NCBI GenBank assembly: GCA_964590315.1
Contig: CAZPVS010000013.1
Coordinates: 1-27,027 of the forward strand
Direction: 5' to 3'
Length of the DNA: 27,027 bases
Source of the DNA: JALRHH01 sp964590315
GTDB taxonomy: Bacteria; Patescibacteriota; Saccharimonadia; Saccharimonadales; JALRHH01
Part shown: piece by piece, positions 15,094-23,431 of the stretch
Position numbering within the stretch: position 1 is the stretch's first letter
Layout: each line of letters begins with the position of its first letter
Position numbers and translations under genes: made by a program
Notes under the pieces: model-generated
The model's input: the letters and a program-made list of their open reading frames with translations, nothing else
What the model was told of the DNA's origin: nothing
The model's database searches: none

Positions 15094-15185
15094 TGATGTT
15101 GGGTATTCTGTTTGTGTCAATGTGCGGTCCCGTCCTCGTGACAGGGCCCGAAGGCGGGTTTCAGACAAAAGATTTAAGCAGACAT

Positions 15186-15221
15186 AGCTCTCCGTAACAA
15201 AGGTTTGTTACCGCCAGAGCT
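15186..15221. repeat. Two-part hairpin in the hsp20-hydrolase gap
   Basis: An outer stem AGCTCT/AGAGCT (15186-15191 with 15216-15221) encloses an inner stem GTAACAAA/TTTGTTAC (15194-15201 with 15204-15211), with small internal loops. It lies about 50 bp before the start of the DNase I-fold gene. It could be a structured leader or an operator. Nothing else was recognised in 15094-15270. Confidence 0.45.
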
Positions 15222-15270
15222 TCTGAGATCATTTGCATAAATCGCAATAAAGTTATAAATTAGCATAATT

Positions 15271-16206
15271 ATGAGTTCTGAGAGACTTTCTATCAATGTC
15301 GCCACGCAGAACATTTTACTTGATGTTACTCGTACACGGCATGGACAGATATTGCCGCAGGATTACCGAATCGGCGCAATGGCCACAACGCTCGCGAATG
15401 TTGCGGGTGGTCTAGATGTTGTCGGTATTCAGGAGGCACACAAGAGCAGTGTGCAACATAACGGTGAAGTTCTTGCAGAGATGCTGGGTTACGGAACCGG
15501 CATTTGGTTTGAACATAACCCGCCCGACCCAGCAAGTGGAACAGGTCGCAAGGGTGAGCACGTTGGTTTATTCGGCAACATGGTCGAGCATGCTGAGAAG
15601 ATAGATCTTGGTGACAGACGTATAGCAGTCAAAACTATGATTGGGAGGGTCGCTTTCATAACTACCCACTTCCGCTCAGGTACAAAAGCTGTCGACAAGC
15701 GCTATTCCCAGGCAACTGAACTCTTGGCAGCTATCGAAGATCATCCTCATGCTGTTTTATTCGGTGACTTTAACGAATCGCCAGGTACGATTGATTCAAA
15801 AGCCCGAAATTTGCTTGAAGGTGATGGTGGATTCGTTTCTGCGTTCAAGAAGGAACCGCCAACATGGCCTACCAAACAATATAGTGAGGTTATGCTAGAT
15901 CAAGAAAATATGATCAGACGAATCATCTATCGAAGGGGTTTACGATTTGATGGCATCTATGTTCGGGGCGATATTGAGGTATCCGATGCCGGCGTTATCG
16001 AACCTGTTTTTGACGATGATCCTAATTCGTTAAACTTGAAAAACCCAGAACACTACGTACATGCGCCGCTGGCGCCTTCTGACCATCTAGGCTTGCGCGC
16101 CAGAGTTGAAATCCCCGTCCCTACTGGCACGCTCGATCAGATCCAGTGTCAGGGACTGTATAGTATGAATAGCGGAGAACTCGGAGCAGCAACAGATGAG
16201 GCCTAA
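15271..16206 (+). CDS. Endonuclease/exonuclease/phosphatase family protein
   Basis: A 311-residue DNase I-fold metal-dependent phosphodiesterase. Motifs in order: T-Q-N-I at the N-terminus (metal/phosphate Asn), G-I-Q-E-A-H (metal Glu), T-T-H-F-R-S (catalytic His), G-D-F-N-E (Asp and Asn), F-D-G-I-Y-V and S-D-H-L-G-L-R-A (catalytic Asp-His pair). All expected active-site residues are present. No signal peptide is seen, so an intracellular nuclease or phosphatase is likely; the substrate cannot be told. A possible -10 (TATAAA, 15254-15259) precedes the ATG by 11 nt and there is no Shine-Dalgarno. Confidence 0.88.
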   Translation: MSSERLSINVATQNILLDVTRTRHGQILPQDYRIGAMATTLANVAGGLDVVGIQEAHKSSVQHNGEVLAEMLGYGTGIWFEHNPPDPASGTGRKGEHVGLFGNMVEHAEKIDLGDRRIAVKTMIGRVAFITTHFRSGTKAVDKRYSQATELLAAIEDHPHAVLFGDFNESPGTIDSKARNLLEGDGGFVSAFKKEPPTWPTKQYSEVMLDQENMIRRIIYRRGLRFDGIYVRGDIEVSDAGVIEPVFDDDPNSLNLKNPEHYVHAPLAPSDHLGLRARVEIPVPTGTLDQIQCQGLYSMNSGELGAATDEA

Positions 16207-16231
16207 CCAGGTACGCTTCGAGCTTTGGATA

Positions 16232-16312
16232 TTCGGTGTAACCGAAGAGAAGTGGTGAGATGAGATGTTTACCGACCAGATGTGGATATATCGCAGGCAC
16301 TAATGCAGTGCC
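16232..16312 (+). promoter_or_regulatory. Hairpins upstream of tyrS
   Basis: Two perfect short hairpins lie in the 239-bp gap before tyrS: TTCGGT-gta-ACCGAA (16232-16246) and GGCACT-aatgc-AGTGCC (16296-16312). The first may end the upstream transcript, though no U-run follows. A perfect TATAAT is at 16397-16402, giving a leader of about 36 nt for tyrS, so both hairpins would lie outside that transcript. No T-box consensus was found. Confidence 0.35.
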
Positions 16313-16445
16313 CAGGCTCGAATTGTGCGTAAAGGTACCACAAGCAAATTGTACTCGTCGTAGCAACTCACATTTGCTCCTTACCGAAGGCAAGGTTATA
16401 ATAACTCCTAAATTAACCTAATATTGATTGACGATTCTATTTAAT

Positions 16446-17663
16446 ATGCCAGTAATTACAGACGAGCAGCAAATTAACGAACTTCTCACTCGCTCGGTGG
16501 ACACGATTTATCCAACGAAGAATGAATTGAAAAAATTACTGCTGTCAGGCAAGCAGCTTGTCATTTATGTTGGAATTGACCCGACAGCTGACTATGTGCA
16601 TCTAGGGCATTCCACAAACTACCTGCTATTGGAGCGATTTCATAAACTAGGCCACCGGATTATCGTACTTGTGGGTGACTTTACAGCAATGATAGGCGAT
16701 CCCAGCGATAAATCGTCGGCGCGCAAACAGCTTACAAGAGAAGAGGTAGTAAAAAACTTAGCCTCATTCAAGAAGCAAATTGGTAAAATTCTTGACTTTG
16801 AAGATACAGAGAATCCTATAGAGTTCAAATTCAATTCAGATTGGCTGGCTGGTATGACATTTGAGGATGTAGTTATGCTTGCATCCAACTTTACCGTGCA
16901 ACAAATGATCGAGCGCGACACCTTTCAAAGGCGACTAGCTGATAACAAGCCGCTCTATGTCCACGAATTCTTTTACCCCTTAATGCAAGGCTATGACTCT
17001 GTGAGCATGAACGTAGATGTTGAAGTTGGAGGTACGGATCAAACCTTCAATATGCTTGCAGGCAGAACACTATTAAAGCGATACAAGGATAAAGAAAAGA
17101 TCGTTATTACTACGACATTATTTGAAAATCCGGAGACCGGAGAAAAATTGATGAGCAAGAGCCTGGGAACTGGCATTGCTCTCAATGAAAAGCCGTTCGA
17201 GATGTTCGCAGGGGTTATGAGATTACCCGATAACAGCATTGTCCAAGCCTACATTGACTGCACGCGGATGTCTTTAGAGGAAATAAACGCCACCAAGCGA
17301 CGATTGAACTCAGGAGAAAATCCAAGAGACGTTAAGTTGGAACTCGCTCATGAAATTGTACGGATGTATCATACCTTGGAAGATGCCGACAAGGCGCGCG
17401 ATAAATGGCTTGAAACCGTTTCCAGCAATAAGATTGCTGATGATGTGCCTGTAGTTGAATTGTCATCCGATAATCCTATGTTGGTTGATCTTGCGGTTAC
17501 CTTGGACCCGACTATGAGTAAATCACAAGCTAGGCAACTGATTGAGGCAGGAGGCATGCGGCTAGATGGCAAAAAAGTTTCAGGAGATGACCAAGCGTCT
17601 TTGAAGCAGGGTTCAGTAGTGCAGCTAGGCAAAAAGAGGGCGTACAAAATAAACCTGAAGTAA
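16446..17663 (+). CDS. tyrS: Tyrosyl-tRNA synthetase
   Basis: About 405 residues from ATG 16446 (a TTG at 16428 is less likely). It is a class I aminoacyl-tRNA synthetase charging tRNA-Tyr in the cytosol. Seen: G-I-D-P-T-A-D with H-L-G-H (52-55), the tyrosine-pocket region Q-G-Y-D-S, V-G-G-T-D-Q and K-L-M-S-K-S (234-239). An S4-type RNA-binding domain follows at about 345-404. Length and order fit a complete enzyme. TATAAT at 16397-16402 probably starts transcription. No Shine-Dalgarno is evident. A second single-copy essential gene would be expected only in the chromosome, so this argues against the window being a plasmid. Confidence 0.97.
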   Translation: MPVITDEQQINELLTRSVDTIYPTKNELKKLLLSGKQLVIYVGIDPTADYVHLGHSTNYLLLERFHKLGHRIIVLVGDFTAMIGDPSDKSSARKQLTREEVVKNLASFKKQIGKILDFEDTENPIEFKFNSDWLAGMTFEDVVMLASNFTVQQMIERDTFQRRLADNKPLYVHEFFYPLMQGYDSVSMNVDVEVGGTDQTFNMLAGRTLLKRYKDKEKIVITTTLFENPETGEKLMSKSLGTGIALNEKPFEMFAGVMRLPDNSIVQAYIDCTRMSLEEINATKRRLNSGENPRDVKLELAHEIVRMYHTLEDADKARDKWLETVSSNKIADDVPVVELSSDNPMLVDLAVTLDPTMSKSQARQLIEAGGMRLDGKKVSGDDQASLKQGSVVQLGKKRAYKINLK

Positions 17664-17784
17664 GTAGATCTACTATAAATGGTATTATCCAAATGAAATA
17701 GTCCCTGACATTCTTGCGAGAGAGGGGCTATTTTCAATTGTTGGCACTGAATCAACGGATTTAATTTCGAACTGGGTTGATGAC

Positions 17785-17970
17785 ATGATGGCTGCGGAGG
17801 CTAAAGGGTTACCGATGCCTGAAATGGAAGCCTATGCAGTTGTAGAGCCGAAGATCGAAAAACAAAGTGTCGCCAAACAATCGAGAAAAGAACGTTCTAA
17901 TCCTAGATTCAGACAGATGGGACTACCATTCAGGTCTGGTACCAAAAAACCGACTTTGCAGTCGGTTTGA
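17785..17970 (+). CDS. Small open frame or gene remnant after tyrS
   Basis: 61 codons from ATG 17785. The same frame stays open back to 17668 (100 codons in all) with protein-like composition (Y-P-N-E-I-V-P-D-I-L-A-R-E-G) but no ATG, GTG or TTG. A MetATG at 17679 is one base out of frame, so the gene may have lost its start by a single-base deletion. The tail is Lys/Arg/Gln-rich and its last eight codons are the arms of a terminator hairpin, which suggests a truncated end. No family is recognised. Confidence 0.3.
   Translation: MMAAEAKGLPMPEMEAYAVVEPKIEKQSVAKQSRKERSNPRFRQMGLPFRSGTKKPTLQSV
17947..17968. terminator. Bidirectional terminator-like hairpin
   Basis: Perfect 9-bp stem AAACCGACT/AGTCGGTTT with a 4-nt loop. 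On the minus strand a run of six T follows directly (from 17949 down to 17944, partly in the stem), as in an intrinsic terminator. On the plus strand only TTT belongs to the stem. It marks the boundary between the tyrS side and the defence module. 17971-18096 holds nothing else I recognise. Confidence 0.65.
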
Positions 17971-18096
17971 TGATTACTGAGACTTATACCAAAACAGATT
18001 GAGTTTGCATACTATGCAATACGGTCTTGTTTGGTGCAAGTCATGGCTGGATATAGAGTCGGTCTTCAGAACCATTACTAAAGAAGAATTAACCCT

Positions 18097-18126
18097 TTCA
18101 CAAGCCCATAGCTACTAGTCTATAAT
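18097..18126 (+). promoter_or_regulatory. Promoter of GHKL ATPase gene
   Basis: -35 TTCACA (18097-18102), 18-bp spacer, perfect -10 TATAAT (18121-18126). Transcription should start near 18133, which rules out the ATG at 18125 as the start codon and supports ATG 18146. Confidence 0.65.
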
Positions 18127-18145
18127 GAAGACGAAAGGTTTTGGT

Positions 18146-20152
18146 ATGGCTCAAATAAATATTGGCAGATCTGTTAAGGCAATCCCACCGCAAAATACCA
18201 CCGCTTATACGCCGGTCATTGAGGCTATTGTAAATTCCATACATTCAATCGAGGAAAGTGGTCGTGATGATGGTCTGATAACCGTGAATATATCACGGTC
18301 GAAGCAAAAATCTCTCAACTTAGGTGAAAATGCTTCTCCGCCTATAGAAACAATTGAAATTATCGACAATGGGATCGGCTTTAATTCAGAAAATCGTGAT
18401 GCTTTTGATGAGTTATATACAGATAAGAAAATAGACATTGGCGGTAAGGGCTTCGGAAGGTTAACGTTCTTACAGTATTTTACTTCAGTGGGGGTTAAGA
18501 GTGTCTACAAAGATGGGTTGGAATATAAACTTCGACAGTTTGCTTTTACGGGTAAAAGTAATGATTTCATAGAGAATGAAGTTATCAATCAGAGTAAAGA
18601 AACCGATACAAGCACAACTGTCATCCTCGAGAACTTAAAGGATGAATACTCCGGACGACTCAATAAAAAGCTTGAGACCGTAGCTCGTCATATATTTGAA
18701 CAGCTTCTTATATATTTTGTAAATGAGAATTATAAATGCCCTCAAATACTAATTCACGATGAGCTAGACGGCGAGATATCATTGAACGACTACCTAGGCT
18801 CGCAAGATGAGATAAAAAGACTAGTCACCAAGACGCTTGAAATTGGTCTAGGAAAAGATAAAAGAAAATTTGATGTCGACATATTCAAGATTCTCTATAC
18901 GCAGACAAAAAGCTCTATAATGCTCTCCGCCCATAACAGAGTTGTAACAAAAGTCTCTCTTTCTGACTTTATTCCGGAAGCTGTAGAGGACTTCACCGAA
19001 ACTTACCTAAATGAGGAAAAAGAAGAATCAACCAGAAACTATTCAATTAAGACTTACGTTCGAGGTACTTATCTAGATGACAATGTTTCAGTCGAGCGAG
19101 GTAGCTTTCATTTTTCAAGAGACAATGATAACGATATGCTCTTCCCGCATAGTCAGAAAGAAATTGAAGAAAGTGTATCTAAGATTATTTATGAAGAGAT
19201 TAAGAGCATTATTGTGCCGCGGCAGAACAAGAAGAAAGAACGCATACAAAGCTATGTTGACAGTATGGCTCCTTGGCACAAGAGTTATGTAAAAGATCTC
19301 GATTTTGATCGCATACCGTATAAAATCTCTGATATTGATCTTGAGGGAGAGTTGCAAAAAGTTAAATTTGAAAAAGAGGCAGTGATAAAAGCCCGTGTGA
19401 ATAAAATACTGGACACGAACGAAGTAGATAAAGTACAGGAAGAGGTTCAAAAGATCACAGTGGAACTAAACGATATCGGCAAGGCTGACTTAGCCCACTA
19501 TGTTGTTTCAAGAAAAGTTGTTATCGACCTTCTCGAGAAAAGTCTTAAATGGGGTAGTGATAAAAAATTTGAAAAAGAAAAAGTGGTTCATAGCATTATT
19601 TTCCCTATGAATACAGATTCAGATCAATTACCGTATGATAACCATAATTTATGGATTATTGACGAAGGATTAGCGTTTTCAGAGTATGTTTCAAGCGACC
19701 AGTCTCTACAAAAAGGAAATGATAAAAGACCGGACATTTTGGTATACGATCACGCAATAGCGGTGCGTGAAGATAACGTATTTAGCAATCCAATCACTAT
19801 TTTTGAACTGAAGAGACCTCAGAGAGACGATTACGGGAAAGATGAAGACCCGATTTTGCAATTACTTGAGTACGTTGAGCAGATTCGCCAAGGTAAGGTT
19901 AAGAATTATGAAGGCAGAGATATTAAAGCAAATAGTAATACACCTGCGTATGTATTTCTAGTTTGTGATTTGACCGATAAGATAAAGAAAATCTCCAAAA
20001 AATATTCACTTTCTACGAGCCCAGACCAAGAGGGCTATTTCGGCTATCAGTCCGGATACGACACTTACGTGCAAGTCTTGAGCTACGATAAATTAGTTAA
20101 AGATGCTGATCAACGTAACAGAATTTTCTTCAAAAAGCTTGGTATTGAATAA
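18146..20152 (+). CDS. GHKL (MORC/paraMORC-like) ATPase with PD-(D/E)XK nuclease
   Basis: 668 residues from ATG 18146, chosen because a perfect TATAAT covers the earlier in-frame ATG 18125 and AAAGG lies 7 nt before 18146. The N-terminus is a GHKL ATPase: E-A-I-V-N (26-30), D-N-G-I-G-F (74-79) and G-G-K-G-F-G (99-104). A transducer-like middle part and a charged helical region (about 360-470) follow. The C-terminal part has R-P-D-I-L-V-Y-D with D530 and F-E-L-K with E554 and K556, the PD-(D/E)XK nuclease pattern. Related paraMORC proteins are known from computational work to sit beside restriction systems. The stop is 3 bp from the stop of the convergent methyltransferase. AT-rich compared with the central genes. 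Confidence 0.85.
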   Translation: MAQINIGRSVKAIPPQNTTAYTPVIEAIVNSIHSIEESGRDDGLITVNISRSKQKSLNLGENASPPIETIEIIDNGIGFNSENRDAFDELYTDKKIDIGGKGFGRLTFLQYFTSVGVKSVYKDGLEYKLRQFAFTGKSNDFIENEVINQSKETDTSTTVILENLKDEYSGRLNKKLETVARHIFEQLLIYFVNENYKCPQILIHDELDGEISLNDYLGSQDEIKRLVTKTLEIGLGKDKRKFDVDIFKILYTQTKSSIMLSAHNRVVTKVSLSDFIPEAVEDFTETYLNEEKEESTRNYSIKTYVRGTYLDDNVSVERGSFHFSRDNDNDMLFPHSQKEIEESVSKIIYEEIKSIIVPRQNKKKERIQSYVDSMAPWHKSYVKDLDFDRIPYKISDIDLEGELQKVKFEKEAVIKARVNKILDTNEVDKVQEEVQKITVELNDIGKADLAHYVVSRKVVIDLLEKSLKWGSDKKFEKEKVVHSIIFPMNTDSDQLPYDNHNLWIIDEGLAFSEYVSSDQSLQKGNDKRPDILVYDHAIAVREDNVFSNPITIFELKRPQRDDYGKDEDPILQLLEYVEQIRQGKVKNYEGRDIKANSNTPAYVFLVCDLTDKIKKISKKYSLSTSPDQEGYFGYQSGYDTYVQVLSYDKLVKDADQRNRIFFKKLGIE

Positions 20153-20155
20153 TTA

Positions 20156-23100
20156 CTAAGTTATTACGTTCTCTATAAATTCAATCTCATCTTCATTAAT
20201 GCCATATAAATCATAAACTACGTTGTCGATCAATTTTTCGTTGGGAGCGATATTGCCTTTGTCTTCATATATTTCAGATACCCACTGGGAGATTTTTTCT
20301 TGTACTGCTTCAGGAGCAATAATCAAGGGTATATCTAGTATAGGGTCTTTATCAACTTGATAATTATGACCTTGCATCTTACCTTTATTTTTTAGCCAAA
20401 AAGCTATGAGTTTTGAGTTTAACAATCCCGTCAGGTACTTTAAGTTCATACGGCTTGTTTTAATTACAAAGAAAGTGGCAGAAACATAACAATCAAAATC
20501 GACATATGTGAATGAAGGTCTTGAAGGGCTTTTTCGAAGTGATACTATTTTCTCCCCTAGAAAGAACTTTTCTTCTCTAGCACGATGAAGTCCGTACGGT
20601 TTATTAGCAGATGTAATTATTGAGGAGTAGGTGTCAAGGTGGCTTTTAATTGAAGGGTAGCCATTTAGGCTGTCCCGATTTTTATAATGTGAGTCCGTAT
20701 ATATAACCCACTCGTTATTTTTTCTTTCGGCGGAATATCTCCCTAATTGCTTTGTGGTGTAATAAGGTTTAAGTAATTCCGTTTCAGTTGCGGATAGTTG
20801 CAGACTATCCTTTACCGAGTCGTTCACTACAAAAACCCCATCACCTATTTTATGAGGGCTACCTAGCTTGCTGGCACTTTTCTTATTCAGGTAATCTTGG
20901 GGGAATACTATCCCCTGGGCAACTTCTTTGCTGGTTAATTTTATGAGCCCATTACTTGAAATTTTCTTAAGTATAGGCTCACTTGCTTCATCCGAAAATG
21001 TAAGTAGTTTATTGATAAAAGCAGTACGCTGTATCTCAGGTTCAATGTACTGATTATTTTCACCAGTGCTTTTAATCAGTAAATCCAGAAAGTCTGTCCT
21101 AGTGGGTTTTTTAGCGATAATACGCCGATAATCAAATCTATAGTTATCTTCTGTACTCCGTCTCATCAACGTAACCATTGTCTGTTGAGAAGCTGATTCA
21201 AATACCATATAACTACCGAAGTCCAGCAAGCTAAGAATTCTTGCTGACTTGATTACCTTATTTCTCCATTTTGAAGCACCGGCATTTGTAGTCCAGTTGT
21301 TTGTAGCGATGAAGCAGAGTAAGCCGTTCGGCTTTATAACATCTAAACCAAAACCACCAAATAGATACCAGACATTCATTTTGCCTTGGTAGCACTCTAG
21401 GTTTCTTAGCCCATCAAATCTTGTCCGATCGTCATTTTCAATATAGTAAGGTGGGTTTCCAATAACAACATCAAAGCCATCACTTATGCCAAACATCCAC
21501 TCAGGATCAAACCAGTTCGTTGACTGATTACTGAAAGGATCCCAGGAAGAAAGCTTTTGCGTAGTCTCAGCCAAGCCTTTCATATGAGTATTAATTATGT
21601 TCTGCAGCATCTTGTTCTGTGCTTGTGAAAATTTAAACTTGAGTGCGTCTCTTTCTGAATTGTGGCTATTAAAATAGGCATCTCTCAGCCTCTTGAGTTC
21701 ATTTATGCCGGACTCGTCTTCGAATAAGCCGGTTTGATCAGAATTAGGAGCAGAAATTTCACCTAGTTTTATAAGTGTGTTAGCTGTAACAAATTTGAAA
21801 TCAAGGTTTGGCAGAGGGTAAACACCGCGATTGGGTTCATTATCATCTACTCGCTCGTCTACGATGAGTGTCAGGAAGCATCGAAGTCTTGCGATCTCTG
21901 TAGCAATCGGCTGTATATCTACACCAAAGATACTCTCTCTAATCACCCCTAGCTTTCGTATATAGTCAAAGTTTTTATGCTCGAACTCTCGTTCAATCAG
22001 GTGTCTAACTTCAGGTGAAGTATTCGCAATCTGATTTTCGAACCATACCTTTGCCTCGGGATCTATCTGCTGAAGGATGAAGACCACTTTTTGCAGTACC
22101 CCTATCGGAAACGCACCTGATCCACAGGCTGGATCGAGAATTCTAATAGAATTTAGTGCACGTACTACTTCTAGCTTCTGGGAGTCATCTATAGGGTAAT
22201 CACTATCATCGTCCAGATTAAATGATACAAGGGCTTTAAGATGATCGCGATCAATCTTCGTACTGCTCGCAAGATATTCAACCAAGGTTTGGTCTACCAT
22301 AAACTCAACTACTTCACGAGGTGTATAGAAGCTCCCAGTAGCTTTCCTGACTGTCTCTCCAGTTTCTGGATTAATGCGAGCTAGAAGGTTCTCAAAGATC
22401 CTACCAAGCATTTCTGGGTCTATAGACAAATCAATATCTACGCTTGTATTCTCGTCTACGGTGAAGTGGTAAAGTTCAAGCAAGTCCAATAGTTTATGTA
22501 TCCATTTATCAGGTACACCTACAATTCCTGGGACAGACTGCTCGAGTAGCTCATCAAATTTATAATAATCATCATCTTGAGGTGCAAATAAACCACCGTT
22601 TAAATATGGGATCTTGCCAAATTCTCCTGTCTTAAACTTCTCGGATCGTTTATGGATAGGCTCATTCAATACCTGAAAGAAAAGTGGGGCAAGCACGGTA
22701 TGGTAATAATCACTGGAATTGCTAGCTTCCCTTGAAAGCACACTCTTACTAACCAAAGGTATCTCATTAGGGCTATGCTTTTCTCTAAGGAACCAACAGA
22801 ACACGATACGTCCGATAAGCCTCACTGCAAATTGGTGACTAGCCTCACCGCCATTAGGGTATTTCAAGACGCCACTTACGTTTTCCGTACCGACCAACTC
22901 ATCATAAAGCTTGGCAACTTCCTTGTAGAATTCATTGTTTACTACCTCAACGGAGAATCTTGAGAGCAAATCTTCAAAATCCTTAACAGTTCCTTTATGA
23001 ATTAGAAATTTATATGGGGTCGTTGTTTTTGTATCTTCACCAAGAATATACGAGTATCTACGTGGATTCGAGAAAGTATTAACTACCTTGCCAGTCCTAA

Positions 23101-23431
23101 GCTCTTGGGTAGTGGTCATCAGAGACAACCTCCAGCTATTTGCGGTATTCGACTTAAAGATTATAAGAGCATTGTAGACTCCGGTATTTTTCATCAAGCG
23201 AAAGCCTTCAAGGGCAAGTCCCACACGTTTTTCATTACTTTTATCGTGATCTACTTCATAAATTGCTAACTCAAGCTCCGGACTCTCTCCTAATTTACGA
23301 GCTGAGGTGATGTGTTTTGAGTTTGACGTATTTAGTGGACGTATATCTTGCTGAAAATCGGGTAGAAAAGAATTTAAAAACTCCTCAATCGATTCTTGGC
23401 TATATGCTGATTTCAGAAAGCTTTGGTTCAC
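20156..23431 (-). CDS. Eco57I-type adenine-specific DNA methyltransferase
   Basis: 1091 residues from GTG 23431. The N-terminal 180 residues are unrecognised and no clear PD-(D/E)XK site is seen there. A helical section contains N-G-G-L-F (278-282), L-G-R-I-F-E-N-L (342-349) and G-S-F-Y-T-P-R-E-V-V (366-375). The SAM motif D-P-A-C-G-S-G-A-F is at 433-441 and the catalytic N-P-P-Y of N6-adenine enzymes at about 659-662. The C-terminal third resembles a TaqI-like target-recognition domain (L-K-P-Y-Y-T-T-K; L-T-G-L-L-N-S-K). It is similar in layout to type IIG enzymes and to PglX/DrmMI. Translation is coupled to the helicase gene by a GTGA overlap (23428-23431). Confidence 0.93.
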   Translation of the reverse strand: MNQSFLKSAYSQESIEEFLNSFLPDFQQDIRPLNTSNSKHITSARKLGESPELELAIYEVDHDKSNEKRVGLALEGFRLMKNTGVYNALIIFKSNTANSWRLSLMTTTQELRTGKVVNTFSNPRRYSYILGEDTKTTTPYKFLIHKGTVKDFEDLLSRFSVEVVNNEFYKEVAKLYDELVGTENVSGVLKYPNGGEASHQFAVRLIGRIVFCWFLREKHSPNEIPLVSKSVLSREASNSSDYYHTVLAPLFFQVLNEPIHKRSEKFKTGEFGKIPYLNGGLFAPQDDDYYKFDELLEQSVPGIVGVPDKWIHKLLDLLELYHFTVDENTSVDIDLSIDPEMLGRIFENLLARINPETGETVRKATGSFYTPREVVEFMVDQTLVEYLASSTKIDRDHLKALVSFNLDDDSDYPIDDSQKLEVVRALNSIRILDPACGSGAFPIGVLQKVVFILQQIDPEAKVWFENQIANTSPEVRHLIEREFEHKNFDYIRKLGVIRESIFGVDIQPIATEIARLRCFLTLIVDERVDDNEPNRGVYPLPNLDFKFVTANTLIKLGEISAPNSDQTGLFEDESGINELKRLRDAYFNSHNSERDALKFKFSQAQNKMLQNIINTHMKGLAETTQKLSSWDPFSNQSTNWFDPEWMFGISDGFDVVIGNPPYYIENDDRTRFDGLRNLECYQGKMNVWYLFGGFGLDVIKPNGLLCFIATNNWTTNAGASKWRNKVIKSARILSLLDFGSYMVFESASQQTMVTLMRRSTEDNYRFDYRRIIAKKPTRTDFLDLLIKSTGENNQYIEPEIQRTAFINKLLTFSDEASEPILKKISSNGLIKLTSKEVAQGIVFPQDYLNKKSASKLGSPHKIGDGVFVVNDSVKDSLQLSATETELLKPYYTTKQLGRYSAERKNNEWVIYTDSHYKNRDSLNGYPSIKSHLDTYSSIITSANKPYGLHRAREEKFFLGEKIVSLRKSPSRPSFTYVDFDCYVSATFFVIKTSRMNLKYLTGLLNSKLIAFWLKNKGKMQGHNYQVDKDPILDIPLIIAPEAVQEKISQWVSEIYEDKGNIAPNEKLIDNVVYDLYGINEDEIEFIENVIT

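Noticed and set aside
16207..16445. T-box riboswitch before tyrS
   Set aside because: The gap has two small hairpins but no TGGNACC T-box sequence. The likely promoter (TATAAT 16397-16402) leaves a leader of only about 36 nt.
20156..20700. Alternative genetic code (TGA as Gly or Trp) as in some Patescibacteria
   Set aside because: TGA acts as the helicase stop inside the GTGA overlap, and long genes run without internal TGA.
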